Assembly (NCBI GenBank): GCA_905221325.1
Contig: CAJNCS010000008.1
Location: 1 to 64,000, forward strand
DNA length: 64,000 nt
From: a bacterium
GTDB lineage: Bacteria > Bacillota > Bacilli > Lactobacillales > Streptococcaceae
Direction: 5' to 3'
How positions within the stretch are numbered: the stretch's first letter is position 1; each line of letters opens with the position of its first letter. The notes under the pieces were generated by a model that worked only from the letters and a program-made list of their open reading frames with translations, was not told where the DNA came from and did no database searches. The translations under genes and the position numbers were made by a program. Positions 1 through 9,579 of this stretch are shown here, piece by piece.

Positions 1-153
1 GTTGATTTAGAAGCATCAACGATTGAAGTACTCTTGCTTGCTGAATCTGATTTAGAAAGGCTTTGCGACTTGCTAAGCGATTCAGACTTAGACTGGCTAG
101 TTGATGTTGATTTAGAAGCATCAACGATTGAAGTACTCTTGCTTGCTGAGTCA
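1..153. repeat. 105-bp direct repeat in the serine-rich coding region
   Basis: Bases 1-48 recur at 106-153 with one or two changes, a period of 105 bp or 35 codons. Both copies encode ...SKSTSIVDASKS. This is the first visible part of the long serine-rich repeat domain, which is prone to length change and to assembly collapse. Confidence 0.8.
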
Positions 154-3041
154 GATGTTGAGGCACTGGTTGATTGTCTTTGACTTAGACTAGTTGAAGT
201 ACTGCTACTCCTATACTCACTATCAGAAAGTTTTACAGTGAACGTATCCGTAGTCTTATCTTTATAGATAATGGTAACTGTTCTATTATCACTAATAGTG
301 AAAGAGTCTATACGTTTTTCCTGCTTATTATTTAATTTTTCAACGGCTGCTAATATACGTGTTTTTTCTTGAGAATTTAATCGAGAAACATTCTCTACCT
401 GGAAGGTTTCAGTCGGTGCTACCCCTTCCATAATATCTGTCAGCCTACCTTGCACAATACGGACATTGCCCGGTGAATCATTTCCTGCACTATTACTATT
501 ACCAGCCTTATCCGTTGCTACTGCATTGCGTTGCCAACTATTTCTACCATTTTTATCATACTCTAGATTATCATTCAAATGAGCTCTTACAGTAATACGG
601 GCTGGACTAGCAGTAGTCGCTGTGATATTCCCCGTTAAATGCTCTACAGTTCCCGTCCCATATTTATTATCTTCAAAGAAATTACTTCCAAGGGCTGAGC
701 CATTTGCATCTGCATTTGAAACGATCTTAAATTCTGATAATTGCCCGCTATTATCTGTAGCAGTGAAATTAATTTGAATATCATCTCCTGCGTACACAAT
801 ATAGTTGCCGTTTACAGGTGTTAGAGTTTGACCGTTACGAGTCACCGTCGCACTTGGAACTGGAACAGCATCCACATTAGCTGGGATAACAGTTGTAGTA
901 TTATCACGGTAGGTAATGGTAATATTCCCATTTTCAGCTACCGAAATCGTTCCGGTTACGCCATCTTTCGTAAAATCACTACCAGATAAAAGCGACTGGT
1001 TTTTTTCTTTAAATTTTTCAAGTACTTGATTTCGTTCACTTACAGTCAAAGAAGAGGGATTCTTAACAATAACAGTATCCCCACTAACTGGGTTGTGGCG
1101 TTCGTTGAAGCCTTTGATATGGAAATTCGTACGTGCTGTCGCAGTCAGACCATGAATATCTGTTACTGTGTACTCCAGAACATAGGTACCAGGCTTATAG
1201 GGTTTCCAAGTTCCGTTTTCACGACCCACTGTCCCTATTATGTCAATGGTGTATGTCTTTTGGGCACCTGTTCGTTTCCCCCCTTTATCATAGATATATA
1301 GATCTCCAAATTCCCCTTTCTTGTTAGTTGGATAGTTCGGTGCATGTAAACCTGTAATAATAGCATTGGATGGGGAGCCCGTGATTTTAGCCATCCCTTT
1401 ATCATCATTCAGTCTTATCTGAAAATTATTGATTGCTTCATCATTATAAATTGTGATAGTGGATGGCATAGAAATCGTAGGCGGATTAGAGGCTGCACGT
1501 GAGTGTGCCCCTCTAGCAATTTCTGTCCCATTTCGTGGATCACGCACACCAGAATTAGCCGCCAACACAGCATTGACAATCGAATTACGCGCTGAAGTAG
1601 CTTTTTGCAATACTGTTGTTAAATCACTAGTTGGATCAGTCAGGGCTTTTTCAATTTCTGTTACTGCAGCATTGGCCTTAGCAAGAGCTGAATCCGTATT
1701 TGGTAAATCAACCGCTTTTGCTAGATAGTCACCTATTTCAGCTGAAAGATTGGTCAACTTCCTACGGTTTTCTTCTTGTTGTTTAGCAGTGACTTCTGAA
1801 GATGCTATTGCAACCGCAGCAGCTTCAATTAAGCTAGTTGTGACAGAAGTTGATTGAACTCCACTAACACTATTCTTACCAGTAATTTCAGTTATTTTTA
1901 ATTCAGCTGAGTCAATTTCAAGGTTCTTTGCTTCTTTTGAAGTAGAAGGTTGCTGGTCAATTGCTGTCGTCGATCCACTCTGTTCAACAGACAAACTTGA
2001 CACTACAGAAACATTCGATCCACTTGTTGATTGACTGGCACTAGCAGAAGCACTGACAGACTCTTTTGGTGAAGTGGTCACGGTCTTATCTACCGTTTGA
2101 CTCTTCTCAGCTTGTTTGAGCGCATCCTTGCCTTGGGCTTGATTCTTATCAGCGATCACACCAGCGGCTAGGTTATTGCTAGTTGTTGCCACTTGGCTGC
2201 TGAGTTGGGTTGCGCTTGACAAGGCGTCACCTATCTTGCTGGTCGCAAGGCTCTCAGCAGGAGCAGTCTTGACATCAAGGGATGCTGAGGTCGAAGTTGA
2301 GACAGAGGTTTGAACTTCTGACTCGCTAACAGAGCTAGTGCTTTCAGCTAGAGATGCTGAAGTTTGGACACTTACTGAAGGAGCAGGTTGAGCGCTAGCA
2401 GATGCTGACTCAGAGACAGGAGTTGAGGCAGATGCTTGCACACTCGCTGATTGCGATGGAGTTTCACTAACAGAGGCTGACTCAGAAGCAGGACTTACAG
2501 CTGACTGGCTGGTAGTAACTGAACTGCTCGCTGACGCACTTGCTGATAGACTAGCTGATACAGAAACGCTTGTCGAAAGAGAAGCACTTACAGATTGACT
2601 GACTGACTCAGAAACAGATACAGAGTCTTGCTCTGCTTGTTCCTTCACTTCTGCTTGTGCTTGGGCAATGATAGAGTTATTGCTGGCTTCAGTTGTCGCA
2701 TCAGCTTGGGGCTCAGTTGCGATGACTGCCTTACCAGTTTCCTTGTACTCAGATGTCTCATCTGCATATACAGTTTGCTCTTGAGTTACAACAAAACCTG
2801 CGGCCCCGGCGGCTAAGATGGCCCCTATACCTGCAAGCGTGTTGGCATTCAAGTGAGCGTGGTCAAGTTCTTCAGTGTCAGATAGGCTAGTCGAGACAAC
2901 TTCTCCCATCCCACCGATACGGAAGAGATCCAGTTGGGAATTCGAGGCTTTTACCCAGTTTTTCCCCGATTTGTAAAGCTTATAGCGCTTTTTCTCATCT
3001 ACGATCTCGAAATCTTTGTTAAATTTTTTACTTCGAAACAT
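1..3041 (-). CDS. Serine-rich repeat glycoprotein adhesin, N-terminal part (C-terminus beyond the left edge)
   Basis: Open from ATG 3041 to the window edge (1,013 codons, no stop), preceded by an AAAGGAAAGGA ribosome site. Residues 21-29 (KLYKSGKNW) form the KxYKxGKxW signal motif used by long serine-rich adhesins; a hydrophobic stretch ends near a VYADE cleavage-like site at about residue 92. A first Ser-rich block spans about 137-255, a non-repeat region about 255-945, and a second Ser repeat (SxSxS) starts near 950 and continues out of the window. Two similar modules of about 65 residues lie near 653-718 and 873-938. Known family members are exported by the accessory Sec (SecA2/SecY2) system, O-glycosylated and anchored by LPXTG; those parts are not in the window. 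Which ligand it binds cannot be read from the sequence. Confidence 0.9.
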   Translation of the reverse strand, partial: MFRSKKFNKDFEIVDEKKRYKLYKSGKNWVKASNSQLDLFRIGGMGEVVSTSLSDTEELDHAHLNANTLAGIGAILAAGAAGFVVTQEQTVYADETSEYKETGKAVIATEPQADATTEASNNSIIAQAQAEVKEQAEQDSVSVSESVSQSVSASLSTSVSVSASLSASASASSSVTTSQSAVSPASESASVSETPSQSASVQASASTPVSESASASAQPAPSVSVQTSASLAESTSSVSESEVQTSVSTSTSASLDVKTAPAESLATSKIGDALSSATQLSSQVATTSNNLAAGVIADKNQAQGKDALKQAEKSQTVDKTVTTSPKESVSASASASQSTSGSNVSVVSSLSVEQSGSTTAIDQQPSTSKEAKNLEIDSAELKITEITGKNSVSGVQSTSVTTSLIEAAAVAIASSEVTAKQQEENRRKLTNLSAEIGDYLAKAVDLPNTDSALAKANAAVTEIEKALTDPTSDLTTVLQKATSARNSIVNAVLAANSGVRDPRNGTEIARGAHSRAASNPPTISMPSTITIYNDEAINNFQIRLNDDKGMAKITGSPSNAIITGLHAPNYPTNKKGEFGDLYIYDKGGKRTGAQKTYTIDIIGTVGRENGTWKPYKPGTYVLEYTVTDIHGLTATARTNFHIKGFNERHNPVSGDTVIVKNPSSLTVSERNQVLEKFKEKNQSLLSGSDFTKDGVTGTISVAENGNITITYRDNTTTVIPANVDAVPVPSATVTRNGQTLTPVNGNYIVYAGDDIQINFTATDNSGQLSEFKIVSNADANGSALGSNFFEDNKYGTGTVEHLTGNITATTASPARITVRAHLNDNLEYDKNGRNSWQRNAVATDKAGNSNSAGNDSPGNVRIVQGRLTDIMEGVAPTETFQVENVSRLNSQEKTRILAAVEKLNNKQEKRIDSFTISDNRTVTIIYKDKTTDTFTVKLSDSEYRSSSTSTSLSQRQSTSASTSDSASKSTSIVDASKSTSTSQSKSESLSKSQSLSKSDSASKSTSIVDASKS

Positions 3042-3072
3042 TCTATTCCTTTCCTTTTTTAAAAATTCCACT

Positions 3073-3101
3073 CTTTGTTAACCTCATGATCATTAACAAA
3101 G
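3073..3101. promoter_or_regulatory. Inverted repeat upstream of the adhesin gene
   Basis: Perfect 9-bp arms CTTTGTTAA (3073-3081) and TTAACAAAG (3093-3101) separated by 11 bases, ending 32 bp upstream of the adhesin start codon. It could be an operator or an mRNA hairpin near the ribosome site; there is no T-run, so it is not an ordinary terminator. The rest of the 380-bp gap 3042-3421 holds this element, an rsmI terminator and no convincing gene. I did not find a clear -35/-10 pair for the adhesin. Confidence 0.45.
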
Positions 3102-3320
3102 CGTGATACTTAAGTAAGAATTTCACGGAAACACAAGCATCAAGCCTAGTCAGTCAATGGCTTTTCAAGAGTTTTTTGATAAAATTCGATGGTTAATTGG
3201 TATAAAAGAGATGCACTTTTATATATGTTTTACTCCAGTATACACCAGCCTCAATTCTATCAAATTTGAAGCTTCTTTTCAAGATTTTTGATTTCAATAT
3301 AGCAAATTTATTTCTGCAAT

Positions 3321-3352
3321 AGAAAAGCAGTGTAAAAGGATTACACTGTTCT
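3321..3352 (-). terminator. Probable terminator of the tmk-holB-yabA-rsmI operon
   Basis: Stem CAGTGTAA (3328-3335) / TTACACTG (3341-3348) with a 5-nt loop, followed on the minus strand by CTTTTCTATT. It lies about 70 bp past the rsmI stop. The T-tract is short, so termination may be partial. Confidence 0.55.
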
Positions 3353-3421
3353 TTATAAATACTGATTTTTTCTTAAACTGAGGTCTCAGAATTGATTAAA
3401 ACTGGACTCATTTCCCTATCG

Positions 3422-4294
3422 TTAAGATTGATTTTCTTCCCAATCGTGGTAGGCGGCGTAGAGCTGGCTTTTATTCCACTGGTAGAGTTTCGCAACTTCC
3501 TTAATGGCTTGATTTTTCTTCATGCCTTGCTGAATGCGGGCTTGGATTTCTGAAAACAAGTCCTCCTCGTCCTTTTCCTCCACATCCTGACTGGCACCTT
3601 CAACTATTAGAAGGCATTCGCCCTTGAGTGGCGTTTCAGCGATGCTTTCCAGTAATTCAGAGATCTTTCCTCGTTGGTATTCTTCATAAATCTTGGTCAA
3701 TTCTCTAACCAAGACCACCGAGCGGTCACCGTAGACCCCTAGCATATTTTCTAACGTATCCGCTACACGATGGGGCGATTCATAGAAAATCTGAGTTTCA
3801 GGATAATCTTTTTTTAAGTCGAAAAATTGCTTTTGCTGGCCAGACTTTCTCGGTAAGAAACCGTAAAAGATATGTGGCTGTGGTGCCAAACCACTAGCAA
3901 TCAAGGCAGAAATCCCTGCAGAAGCTCCTGGCACTGTGACAACTGCAATATCTTCCTCAATAGCTGCCTTGACCAAATCATGCCCAGGGTCCGAGATGCT
4001 TGGCATACCCGCATCAGAAACCTGAGCAATACTTTTCCCCGCTTTCAAAAACTCAATCAAATCAGGAATTTTTTCCTTGGCATTGTGCTCATGAAAACTG
4101 ATCTGCTTGGTGGAAATATCAAAATGCTTGAGCAAAAGCCCGGTGTTACGGGTGTCCTCAGCGGCAATCCAATCCACCTCTTTCAAGGTCTGGATGGCAC
4201 GAAAAGTCATATCATCTAGATTGCCAATCGGTGTTGCTACTAGGTAAAGCTTGCCATAGGGAGATTGTCCCTTAAAACTTTTTTGAATCTGCAT
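3422..4294 (-). CDS. rsmI: 16S rRNA (cytidine1402-2'-O)-methyltransferase RsmI
   Basis: 290 aa, the usual family length. It methylates the 2'-O of C1402 in the decoding centre of 16S rRNA using S-adenosylmethionine. The N-terminal YLVATPIGNLDD segment is the family signature; SDAGMPSISDPG (about 95-107) and VPGASA are the SAM-binding loops of the tetrapyrrole-methylase fold. The C-terminus has the small helical domain typical of RsmI. It is the last gene of tmk-holB-yabA-rsmI; only 2 bases separate it from yabA, which is the same order as in other streptococci. Confidence 0.95.
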   Translation of the reverse strand: MQIQKSFKGQSPYGKLYLVATPIGNLDDMTFRAIQTLKEVDWIAAEDTRNTGLLLKHFDISTKQISFHEHNAKEKIPDLIEFLKAGKSIAQVSDAGMPSISDPGHDLVKAAIEEDIAVVTVPGASAGISALIASGLAPQPHIFYGFLPRKSGQQKQFFDLKKDYPETQIFYESPHRVADTLENMLGVYGDRSVVLVRELTKIYEEYQRGKISELLESIAETPLKGECLLIVEGASQDVEEKDEEDLFSEIQARIQQGMKKNQAIKEVAKLYQWNKSQLYAAYHDWEENQS

Positions 4295-4296
4295 GC

Positions 4297-4614
4297 CTAC
4301 TCCCTGTACAACAACTCGTCACAGAACATACATTCCTCGTCCTGCTCTCGACGTTGTCCATAAAAATCATTACATACGTGAAACCCATCTTTATAAATCC
4401 GACGGACGCTTTCACGAACATGCTTGGCCTTGACAGGAGCATCCGCTTCCACCTCACCTAAGCGTTCGCGCAACTTACTATTTTCCAAGCGAAGAGCTGT
4501 ATTTTCCTCTACCAGGCTCTTGAGATTTTTCTTGATGGCTTCCACATCGGCCAAGGTCACCAATAACTGTTGAGAAAAATCATCCAGCGCGTCAAATAAT
4601 TCTTTTTTGTCCAT
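4297..4614 (-). CDS. yabA: Replication initiation control protein YabA
   Basis: 105 aa. The N-terminal half is a leucine-rich coiled coil with which YabA tetramerises; the C-terminus (HVCNDFY...CMFC) carries the His/Cys residues of the zinc-binding domain that contacts DnaA and DnaN. In Bacillus it restrains DnaA at oriC. It sits between holB and rsmI as in most Firmicutes, so function by context is secure. Confidence 0.93.
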   Translation of the reverse strand: MDKKELFDALDDFSQQLLVTLADVEAIKKNLKSLVEENTALRLENSKLRERLGEVEADAPVKAKHVRESVRRIYKDGFHVCNDFYGQRREQDEECMFCDELLYRE

Positions 4615-4650
4615 AAACCAGCCCTTTCCTTTCTTTATTCTTCATTGAGT

Positions 4651-5541
4651 TTATATTTCCTTCAAAACCAGGTATTCCATGGCATTTTGAAAGCTGACAT
4701 TGGCTTGCCACATTTTTCTAGCTTCTAACAAATCTTGTAGAATCACCCTTACTCTTGCTTGCAAGAGATCCTGCCCACATAGCACTTCGAGGATTCGCAA
4801 GACCTGATCCTGTTTTTCCTTGTCATCTGCCAAGCTGGCTAATTTAGCAACTTGGAGATAACTTTCTTTTTTCTTGGCTAATAACCAGGTCAGCAGGCGT
4901 TCACTCTCATCCACCAAGGTCCAAAAACTTGCCTGATTTGCCAACTTTTCAGCTTCAGCTCGTGATTGACAAAACTGGGCTAAGAAAGTCGCTTTTTTCT
5001 TGACTAGACCAGCTTGCTCTAATTGATGGATGAGCTTTTCTTCTTGCTTTTTAAAGTGAAAAATTTGGGTCCGACTTCGGATAGTCGGTAATATCTTTTC
5101 CTCATCGCTGGTCAAGAAGAAAATGTAAACCTCACTCTGGGGTTCTTCGATGACCTTGAGCAGAGAATTAGCCGCGTTGGGATGCATTTTCTCCGCCTGC
5201 TCGATAATAAAAACCTGCTGCTGACTTTCAATCCCTGCTTGAGAAAACTGACCCACCAATTCCCGAATGCGTTCTGTCTTGATGACCTGATTGACTGGCT
5301 TAACCAAGGTGACATCGGGAAACTCTTCCTGTTCAATCAGCTTGCAGTTTCGGCATTTCTCACACGGCAAAACGCCTACCTTATCCCTACAAAAGAGGCT
5401 CTTAGCCAAAAATTGCGCCATTTCCAAACTTCCAAAGAAACCTGAAAAAAGATAGGCGTGATTGAGCTGGTCTTGTTCTAAAATACGGACAAAGCGGTCA
5501 AACTGGTCTGGTTGCCAATCCTTTAGTTGTTCTTGTTTCAT
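4651..5541 (-). CDS. holB: DNA polymerase III delta' subunit
   Basis: 296 aa clamp-loader subunit. The N-terminus ([11 protein letters not shown]) occupies the P-loop position but lacks the GKT residues, as is common for delta', which does not hydrolyse ATP. The zinc module CxxxxxxxxCxxCxxC lies near residues 53-66 ([16 protein letters not shown]), and an SRT motif follows near residue 155, the counterpart of the SRC arginine finger. Its start codon overlaps the tmk stop by 4 bases, indicating translational coupling. Confidence 0.93.
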   Translation of the reverse strand: MKQEQLKDWQPDQFDRFVRILEQDQLNHAYLFSGFFGSLEMAQFLAKSLFCRDKVGVLPCEKCRNCKLIEQEEFPDVTLVKPVNQVIKTERIRELVGQFSQAGIESQQQVFIIEQAEKMHPNAANSLLKVIEEPQSEVYIFFLTSDEEKILPTIRSRTQIFHFKKQEEKLIHQLEQAGLVKKKATFLAQFCQSRAEAEKLANQASFWTLVDESERLLTWLLAKKKESYLQVAKLASLADDKEKQDQVLRILEVLCGQDLLQARVRVILQDLLEARKMWQANVSFQNAMEYLVLKEI

Positions 5542-6176
5542 TTATCCAAGCCCATTCTGTCAAACAAGACAGCCTTGGTCGTTTCCACAACTTGCTCCAA
5601 AGGAAGACTCGCATCAATCTTAACAATGCGATTTCCTTCTTTGTCCAGAAGAGAAAGGTAGCCTTGACGAACTTTCTTGTGCAAGTCCAAGCCTTCCAAG
5701 TCCAAACGATTGACCTCGCGGTCACTATTAGCAGCAATGCGAGCCAGCCCCTCTTCCACCTCGATGTCAAAATAAAGTGTCAAATCAGGTTTGAGACCAT
5801 CGGTCGCAAAGTGATTGAGCCAATCAATGGCATTAATATCCAAGCCACGGCCAAATCCCTGATAAGCAACAGAACTATCGATGAAGCGGTCCATAATGAC
5901 CAACTTACCAACTTCAAGGGCTGGGAGAACTTTTTCTACCAAGTGCTGTCTGCGACTGGCGATATAGAGAAGGAGTTCCGTTTTAGGATCCATCTGAGTA
6001 TGACTTGGGTCCAAAATCACTTCCCGAATCTTCTCCCCAATCAAGACTCCGCCTGGCTCACGAGTCGTCATCACCTCTACTCCTTCTTCCTCTAAAATTG
6101 GGAGAAGAGCCTCTAAAACACTGGTCTTTCCTGCTCCCTCCGGTCCCTCAAGAGAGACTAAAAATCCTTTTGACAT
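5538..6176 (-). CDS. tmk: Thymidylate kinase
   Basis: 212 aa, typical length. It phosphorylates dTMP to dTDP. P-loop GPEGAGKT at about residues 11-18; TTREPGG is the Arg-containing dTMP-binding motif; MDRFIDSS is the DR(Y/F) motif. First gene of a four-gene operon with holB, yabA and rsmI, with its own promoter at 6207-6237. Confidence 0.96.
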   Translation of the reverse strand: MSKGFLVSLEGPEGAGKTSVLEALLPILEEEGVEVMTTREPGGVLIGEKIREVILDPSHTQMDPKTELLLYIASRRQHLVEKVLPALEVGKLVIMDRFIDSSVAYQGFGRGLDINAIDWLNHFATDGLKPDLTLYFDIEVEEGLARIAANSDREVNRLDLEGLDLHKKVRQGYLSLLDKEGNRIVKIDASLPLEQVVETTKAVLFDRMGLDK

Positions 6177-6206
6177 GTCTAACTCATTTCTTTTTTTCTA
6201 CCTTCT

Positions 6207-6237
6207 ATTCTATCAAAAAAATAGGTTTTTGTGACAA
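6207..6237 (-). promoter_or_regulatory. Promoter of the tmk operon
   Basis: Minus strand: -35 TTGTCA (6232-6237), 19-bp spacer, -10 TAGAAT (6207-6212) preceded by TGA, an extended -10. The transcript would begin about 25-30 nt before tmk. Confidence 0.55.
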
Positions 6238-6267
6238 TCTTTTTGTGTCTTCTCCATTCAATCGACC

Positions 6268-6298
6268 ATAAAAGAGGCTGGGAGTCATCCAACCTCTT
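6268..6298 (-). terminator. Terminator of the proBAC operon
   Basis: GC-rich hairpin AGAGGTTGG / CCCAGCCTCT with one G-U pair, followed by TTTTAT on the minus strand. It overlaps the proC stop codon and separates proBAC from tmk. Confidence 0.7.
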
Positions 6299-7094
6299 AT
6301 TTACCTAATTCTTGTGTTCGTTTGTAGGCTTGCTGAACTGCGTCCATGACTGTGCCTCTAAAGGCATGTTCTTCCAGACTTGCTACACCAGCGATAGTCG
6401 AACCACCTGGGCTGCAAACTTGATCTTTCAAAACTCCAGGATGTTGCTGGCTTTCGAGAACCATTTGCCCAGCGCCGACTACTGTTTGGGCTGCCATTTT
6501 CAAAGCCATTTCTCGTGGCAATCCAGTCTGAACACCTGCATCTGCCAAGGCTTCGATAAAGAGATAGACAAAGGCTGGTCCACAACCTGCAAGACCTGTC
6601 GCAGCATCGATTAAGCCGTCTCCCAGCTCAACCAAGAGACCAGCCTTGGCTAAAAGCTGACAAAAGAGCTCACTGTCCTCAGCACGACAGTTTGCTGACA
6701 TGGCATAACTAATCACTCCGTGGCCGATAGCTACTGGAGTATTGGGCATGATGCGAATAATCCGGTGTTGACTTGGAAGAAGACTTGCCAGTTTGTCCAA
6801 AGTCAATCCAGCTGCCATGGAAATCAAAAGAAGACTCTCTCGTTTTTCAAGGATGGTCTGGTATTGAGCAAGCAGTTCAGAAAACTGAGCAGGCTTTACT
6901 CCTAGAAAAATCACATCTGCTTCTGCAAAAATTTCTTCATTGCTGGAAGCCTGACCGCCGAAATTAGTGATGAAAGCATCTACTTTTGTTTGACTACGAT
7001 TGGCAAGGAGAATCTGAGCACCCGTCTTGGCCTGCAACACAGCCTTAGCCAAGCTAGCTCCCATATTTCCCAAACCGATAAATCCAATCTTCAT
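6297..7094 (-). CDS. proC: Pyrroline-5-carboxylate reductase
   Basis: 265 aa. Last step of proline synthesis, P5C to proline with NAD(P)H. Dinucleotide fold GFIGLGNMGASLA at residues 4-16; the dimer/active-site segment GPAFVYLFIEALADAG and the SPGGSTIAG signature are intact. It follows proA by 3 bases and ends the proB-proA-proC operon. Confidence 0.96.
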   Translation of the reverse strand: MKIGFIGLGNMGASLAKAVLQAKTGAQILLANRSQTKVDAFITNFGGQASSNEEIFAEADVIFLGVKPAQFSELLAQYQTILEKRESLLLISMAAGLTLDKLASLLPSQHRIIRIMPNTPVAIGHGVISYAMSANCRAEDSELFCQLLAKAGLLVELGDGLIDAATGLAGCGPAFVYLFIEALADAGVQTGLPREMALKMAAQTVVGAGQMVLESQQHPGVLKDQVCSPGGSTIAGVASLEEHAFRGTVMDAVQQAYKRTQELGK

Positions 7095-7097
7095 CTC

Positions 7098-8360
7098 TTA
7101 CTCCCTTATCTGTCCGTCACCAGTAACCACATACTTGTAGCTGGTCAACTCTTTCAAGCCTATTGGACCACGCGCATGCAGTTTCTGAGTAGAAATCCCC
7201 ATCTCACATCCAAGACCAAATTGCCCACCATCAGTGAAACGCGTTGAGGCATTGACATAGACTGCTGCAGAGTCCACTTGATCTGTAAAGAAAGCCGCAG
7301 CTTCAGCATTTTCCGTCACAATAGCATCCGAATGATGGGTGCTGTGAGCTTCAATATGGGCAACTGCTTCTTCTAAACTACTCACGACCTTAACAGCGAG
7401 AACATAGTCTAAAAACTCGGTGTCAAAGTCTTGGGCCTCAGCTGCTAGACCTGAAACAAACTGACTTGCTTTGCTATCTAGGCGGAATTGAATTGGTTCC
7501 AGTCCAGCTTCTTTTCGATCTGCAACCAGCACTTGCTCCAAGCGAGGAAGGAAGCTGGCTGCCTTGTCTTCATGAATCAGCAAAACCTCCATAGCATTGC
7601 AGACAGAAGGACGACTAGTTTTAGCATTGTTGATGATCGATAGAGCCTTGTCTTCGTCTGCATCCTTATCTACATAGACATGGACAATCCCAGTTCCTGT
7701 CTCGATAACAGGTACGATAGCATTTTCAACCACAGCATTGATTAAACCAGCTCCTCCACGAGGTATGAGAAGGTCTAGATAGCCCTTGGCCTTCATCATG
7801 GCATAGCTACTTTCACGGCTAGTATCTTCCACTAGTTGAATCACATCTGGATGTATGGTCGTCGTCTCCAAGCACTTCTTCAAGGCTGTGACAATAGCAT
7901 GAGCAGTTTGGTAGGCGTCCTTACCACTACGAAGAACGACCGCATTCCCACTCTTAAGAGCCAAAGCAGCCGCGTCAGACGTCACATTTGGACGACTTTC
8001 ATAGATAATACCAATAACCCCCATGGCCACACGCTTCTTGGTAATAACCAAGCCATTTTCAAGCTGACTTGTTTCTAGGACTTCACCGATAGGATCTGGT
8101 AAAGCAACCACTTCACGAATCCCTCTTGCCATCGCTTGGATTCGACCTGCATCCAAATAAAGACGGTCTAGCATAACATCTGAGATTTTCCCCTTGGCCG
8201 CTGCCATATCGAGGGCATTGGCCGCTAAAATCTCCTCAGTAGCTGCCAATAAATGATCAGCCATGGCTAGCAAGGCTTGGTTTTTCACTGCTTCACTGGC
8301 AGTATTGATTGATTTCTTAACAGCCTGTACCTGTTCAAATTGTTCTTGTGTACTTACCAT
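7098..8360 (-). CDS. proA: Glutamate-5-semialdehyde dehydrogenase (gamma-glutamyl phosphate reductase)
   Basis: 420 aa, full length. Reduces gamma-glutamyl phosphate to glutamate semialdehyde. The catalytic cysteine sits in [12 protein letters not shown] (about residue 255), and [19 protein letters not shown] is the C-terminal family block. It lies 9 bases after proB, consistent with the ProB-ProA pair acting in channelled sequence. Confidence 0.96.
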   Translation of the reverse strand: MVSTQEQFEQVQAVKKSINTASEAVKNQALLAMADHLLAATEEILAANALDMAAAKGKISDVMLDRLYLDAGRIQAMARGIREVVALPDPIGEVLETSQLENGLVITKKRVAMGVIGIIYESRPNVTSDAAALALKSGNAVVLRSGKDAYQTAHAIVTALKKCLETTTIHPDVIQLVEDTSRESSYAMMKAKGYLDLLIPRGGAGLINAVVENAIVPVIETGTGIVHVYVDKDADEDKALSIINNAKTSRPSVCNAMEVLLIHEDKAASFLPRLEQVLVADRKEAGLEPIQFRLDSKASQFVSGLAAEAQDFDTEFLDYVLAVKVVSSLEEAVAHIEAHSTHHSDAIVTENAEAAAFFTDQVDSAAVYVNASTRFTDGGQFGLGCEMGISTQKLHARGPIGLKELTSYKYVVTGDGQIRE

Positions 8361-8369
8361 CGTTCACCT

Positions 8370-9479
8370 CTAAAATTCTGTAAAGAGCAGCTGGATTTCA
8401 GGAGTGATGGAAATCCAGTCATCACGGTGAATCAAGACTCCCTTAGCTTTTTGAGAACGGAGCATATCTTCTAGGGCTGAGACGCCAAATTGGACACGTC
8501 CCTTTCCAAGAGATTGACCTGTTTCTTTATCTGCTACTGTGACAATATCGTGGTAAGAGAAGTTTCCTTCCACTTCTACCACACCCGATAAAAGGAGACT
8601 TTTCCCGTTTTTTGAAAGTGCCTCTGCAGCTCCACCATCTACCCAAATCGTTCCCTGACTTTGAGCATAGAAGGCCAGCCATTGTTTCTGGGTACGAAGT
8701 CCCTTCTCTTGCGCAACAAAGAAGGAACCATCCTTGGTCTCCTCCGCTGCCTCGATCAAGGCATCTGATTTCAAGGAAGAGCAGATATAGACTGGTACAC
8801 CTGACTCCGTCGCAATAGTTGCAGCTTTGATTTTTGTCAGCATACCCCCAGTACCATTTGACGAACCTGCTCCACCTGCCATATCGATAATCTCACGGTT
8901 GATGGTCTCAATTCTCTCCAAACGTTTGGCTGTTAGATCTGAGTTAGGATTTCCAGTATAGAGGCCGTCCACATCAGTCAAGAGAACCAAAAGATCCGCC
9001 TGAACCATCGCTGCTACCTGGGCACTCAGAGTATCATTATCACCCACCTTGAGCTCATCAATGACGACACTGTCATTCTCGTTAATGATAGGAATTGCCC
9101 CACGATGAAGCAACACAGACAAGGCCTGGTGGGCATTCTTATAGCGACGTTTATCTACAAAATCATCCTGTGTCAGCAAAATTTGCGCAGAAACGATCTG
9201 GCGCATGAGGAGATTGGTTGTGTATTCTTCTAGGAGCAAACCTTGGCCTACTGCAGCCGAAGCTTGCTTATCTGCAATCTTGGTCGGACGCTTTTTAAAA
9301 CCCAGAGCTCCAAAGCCAGCGGCTACTGCCCCAGATGAAACTAAAATCAACTCATGCCCAGCCTCATGTAGCATAGCTAATTGCTGGGTAATTGCCTTTA
9401 CTTTGCTTCTTGATAAACTCCCGTCTTCATTTGTTAAGGAGGAGGTCCCTACCTTAAAGACGATTCGTTTGTACTTCAT
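8370..9479 (-). CDS. proB: Glutamate 5-kinase
   Basis: 369 aa from ATG 9479, the usual length. An amino-acid-kinase domain ([34 protein letters not shown]) is followed by a C-terminal PUA domain ([13 protein letters not shown]). It catalyses the committed, proline-inhibited step. I chose 9479 because GGAG lies 7 bases before it. A longer reading from ATG 9500 adds seven residues but begins almost at the predicted transcription start. Confidence 0.95.
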   Translation of the reverse strand: MKYKRIVFKVGTSSLTNEDGSLSRSKVKAITQQLAMLHEAGHELILVSSGAVAAGFGALGFKKRPTKIADKQASAAVGQGLLLEEYTTNLLMRQIVSAQILLTQDDFVDKRRYKNAHQALSVLLHRGAIPIINENDSVVIDELKVGDNDTLSAQVAAMVQADLLVLLTDVDGLYTGNPNSDLTAKRLERIETINREIIDMAGGAGSSNGTGGMLTKIKAATIATESGVPVYICSSLKSDALIEAAEETKDGSFFVAQEKGLRTQKQWLAFYAQSQGTIWVDGGAAEALSKNGKSLLLSGVVEVEGNFSYHDIVTVADKETGQSLGKGRVQFGVSALEDMLRSQKAKGVLIHRDDWISITPEIQLLFTEF

Positions 9480-9508
9480 ATTCTCACTCCGATTCTTCAT
9501 ATTTATCC

Positions 9509-9517
9509 ATTATAACA
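9509..9517 (-). promoter_or_regulatory. Extended -10 promoter of proBAC
   Basis: TGTTATAAT on the minus strand, a perfect TGnTATAAT. No good -35 is visible. Transcription would start near 9501-9502, about 22 nt before the chosen proB start. Confidence 0.7.
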
Positions 9518-9546
9518 TGAATGATTTAAAATAGAAAAGACTTGAA

Positions 9547-9577
9547 ATAAAAAAGGTTGAGACAGCCATCTCAACTC
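9547..9577 (-). terminator. Terminator of the cpsY-lspA-rluD operon
   Basis: GTTGAGA / TCTCAAC stem with a 6-nt loop (9556-9575) followed by CTTTTTT on the minus strand, 5 bp after the rluD stop. Confidence 0.85.
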
Positions 9578-9579
9578 TT

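Noticed and set aside
5592..6095. 167-codon plus-strand frame
   Set aside because: Antisense shadow of tmk, with no ribosome site and no family features.
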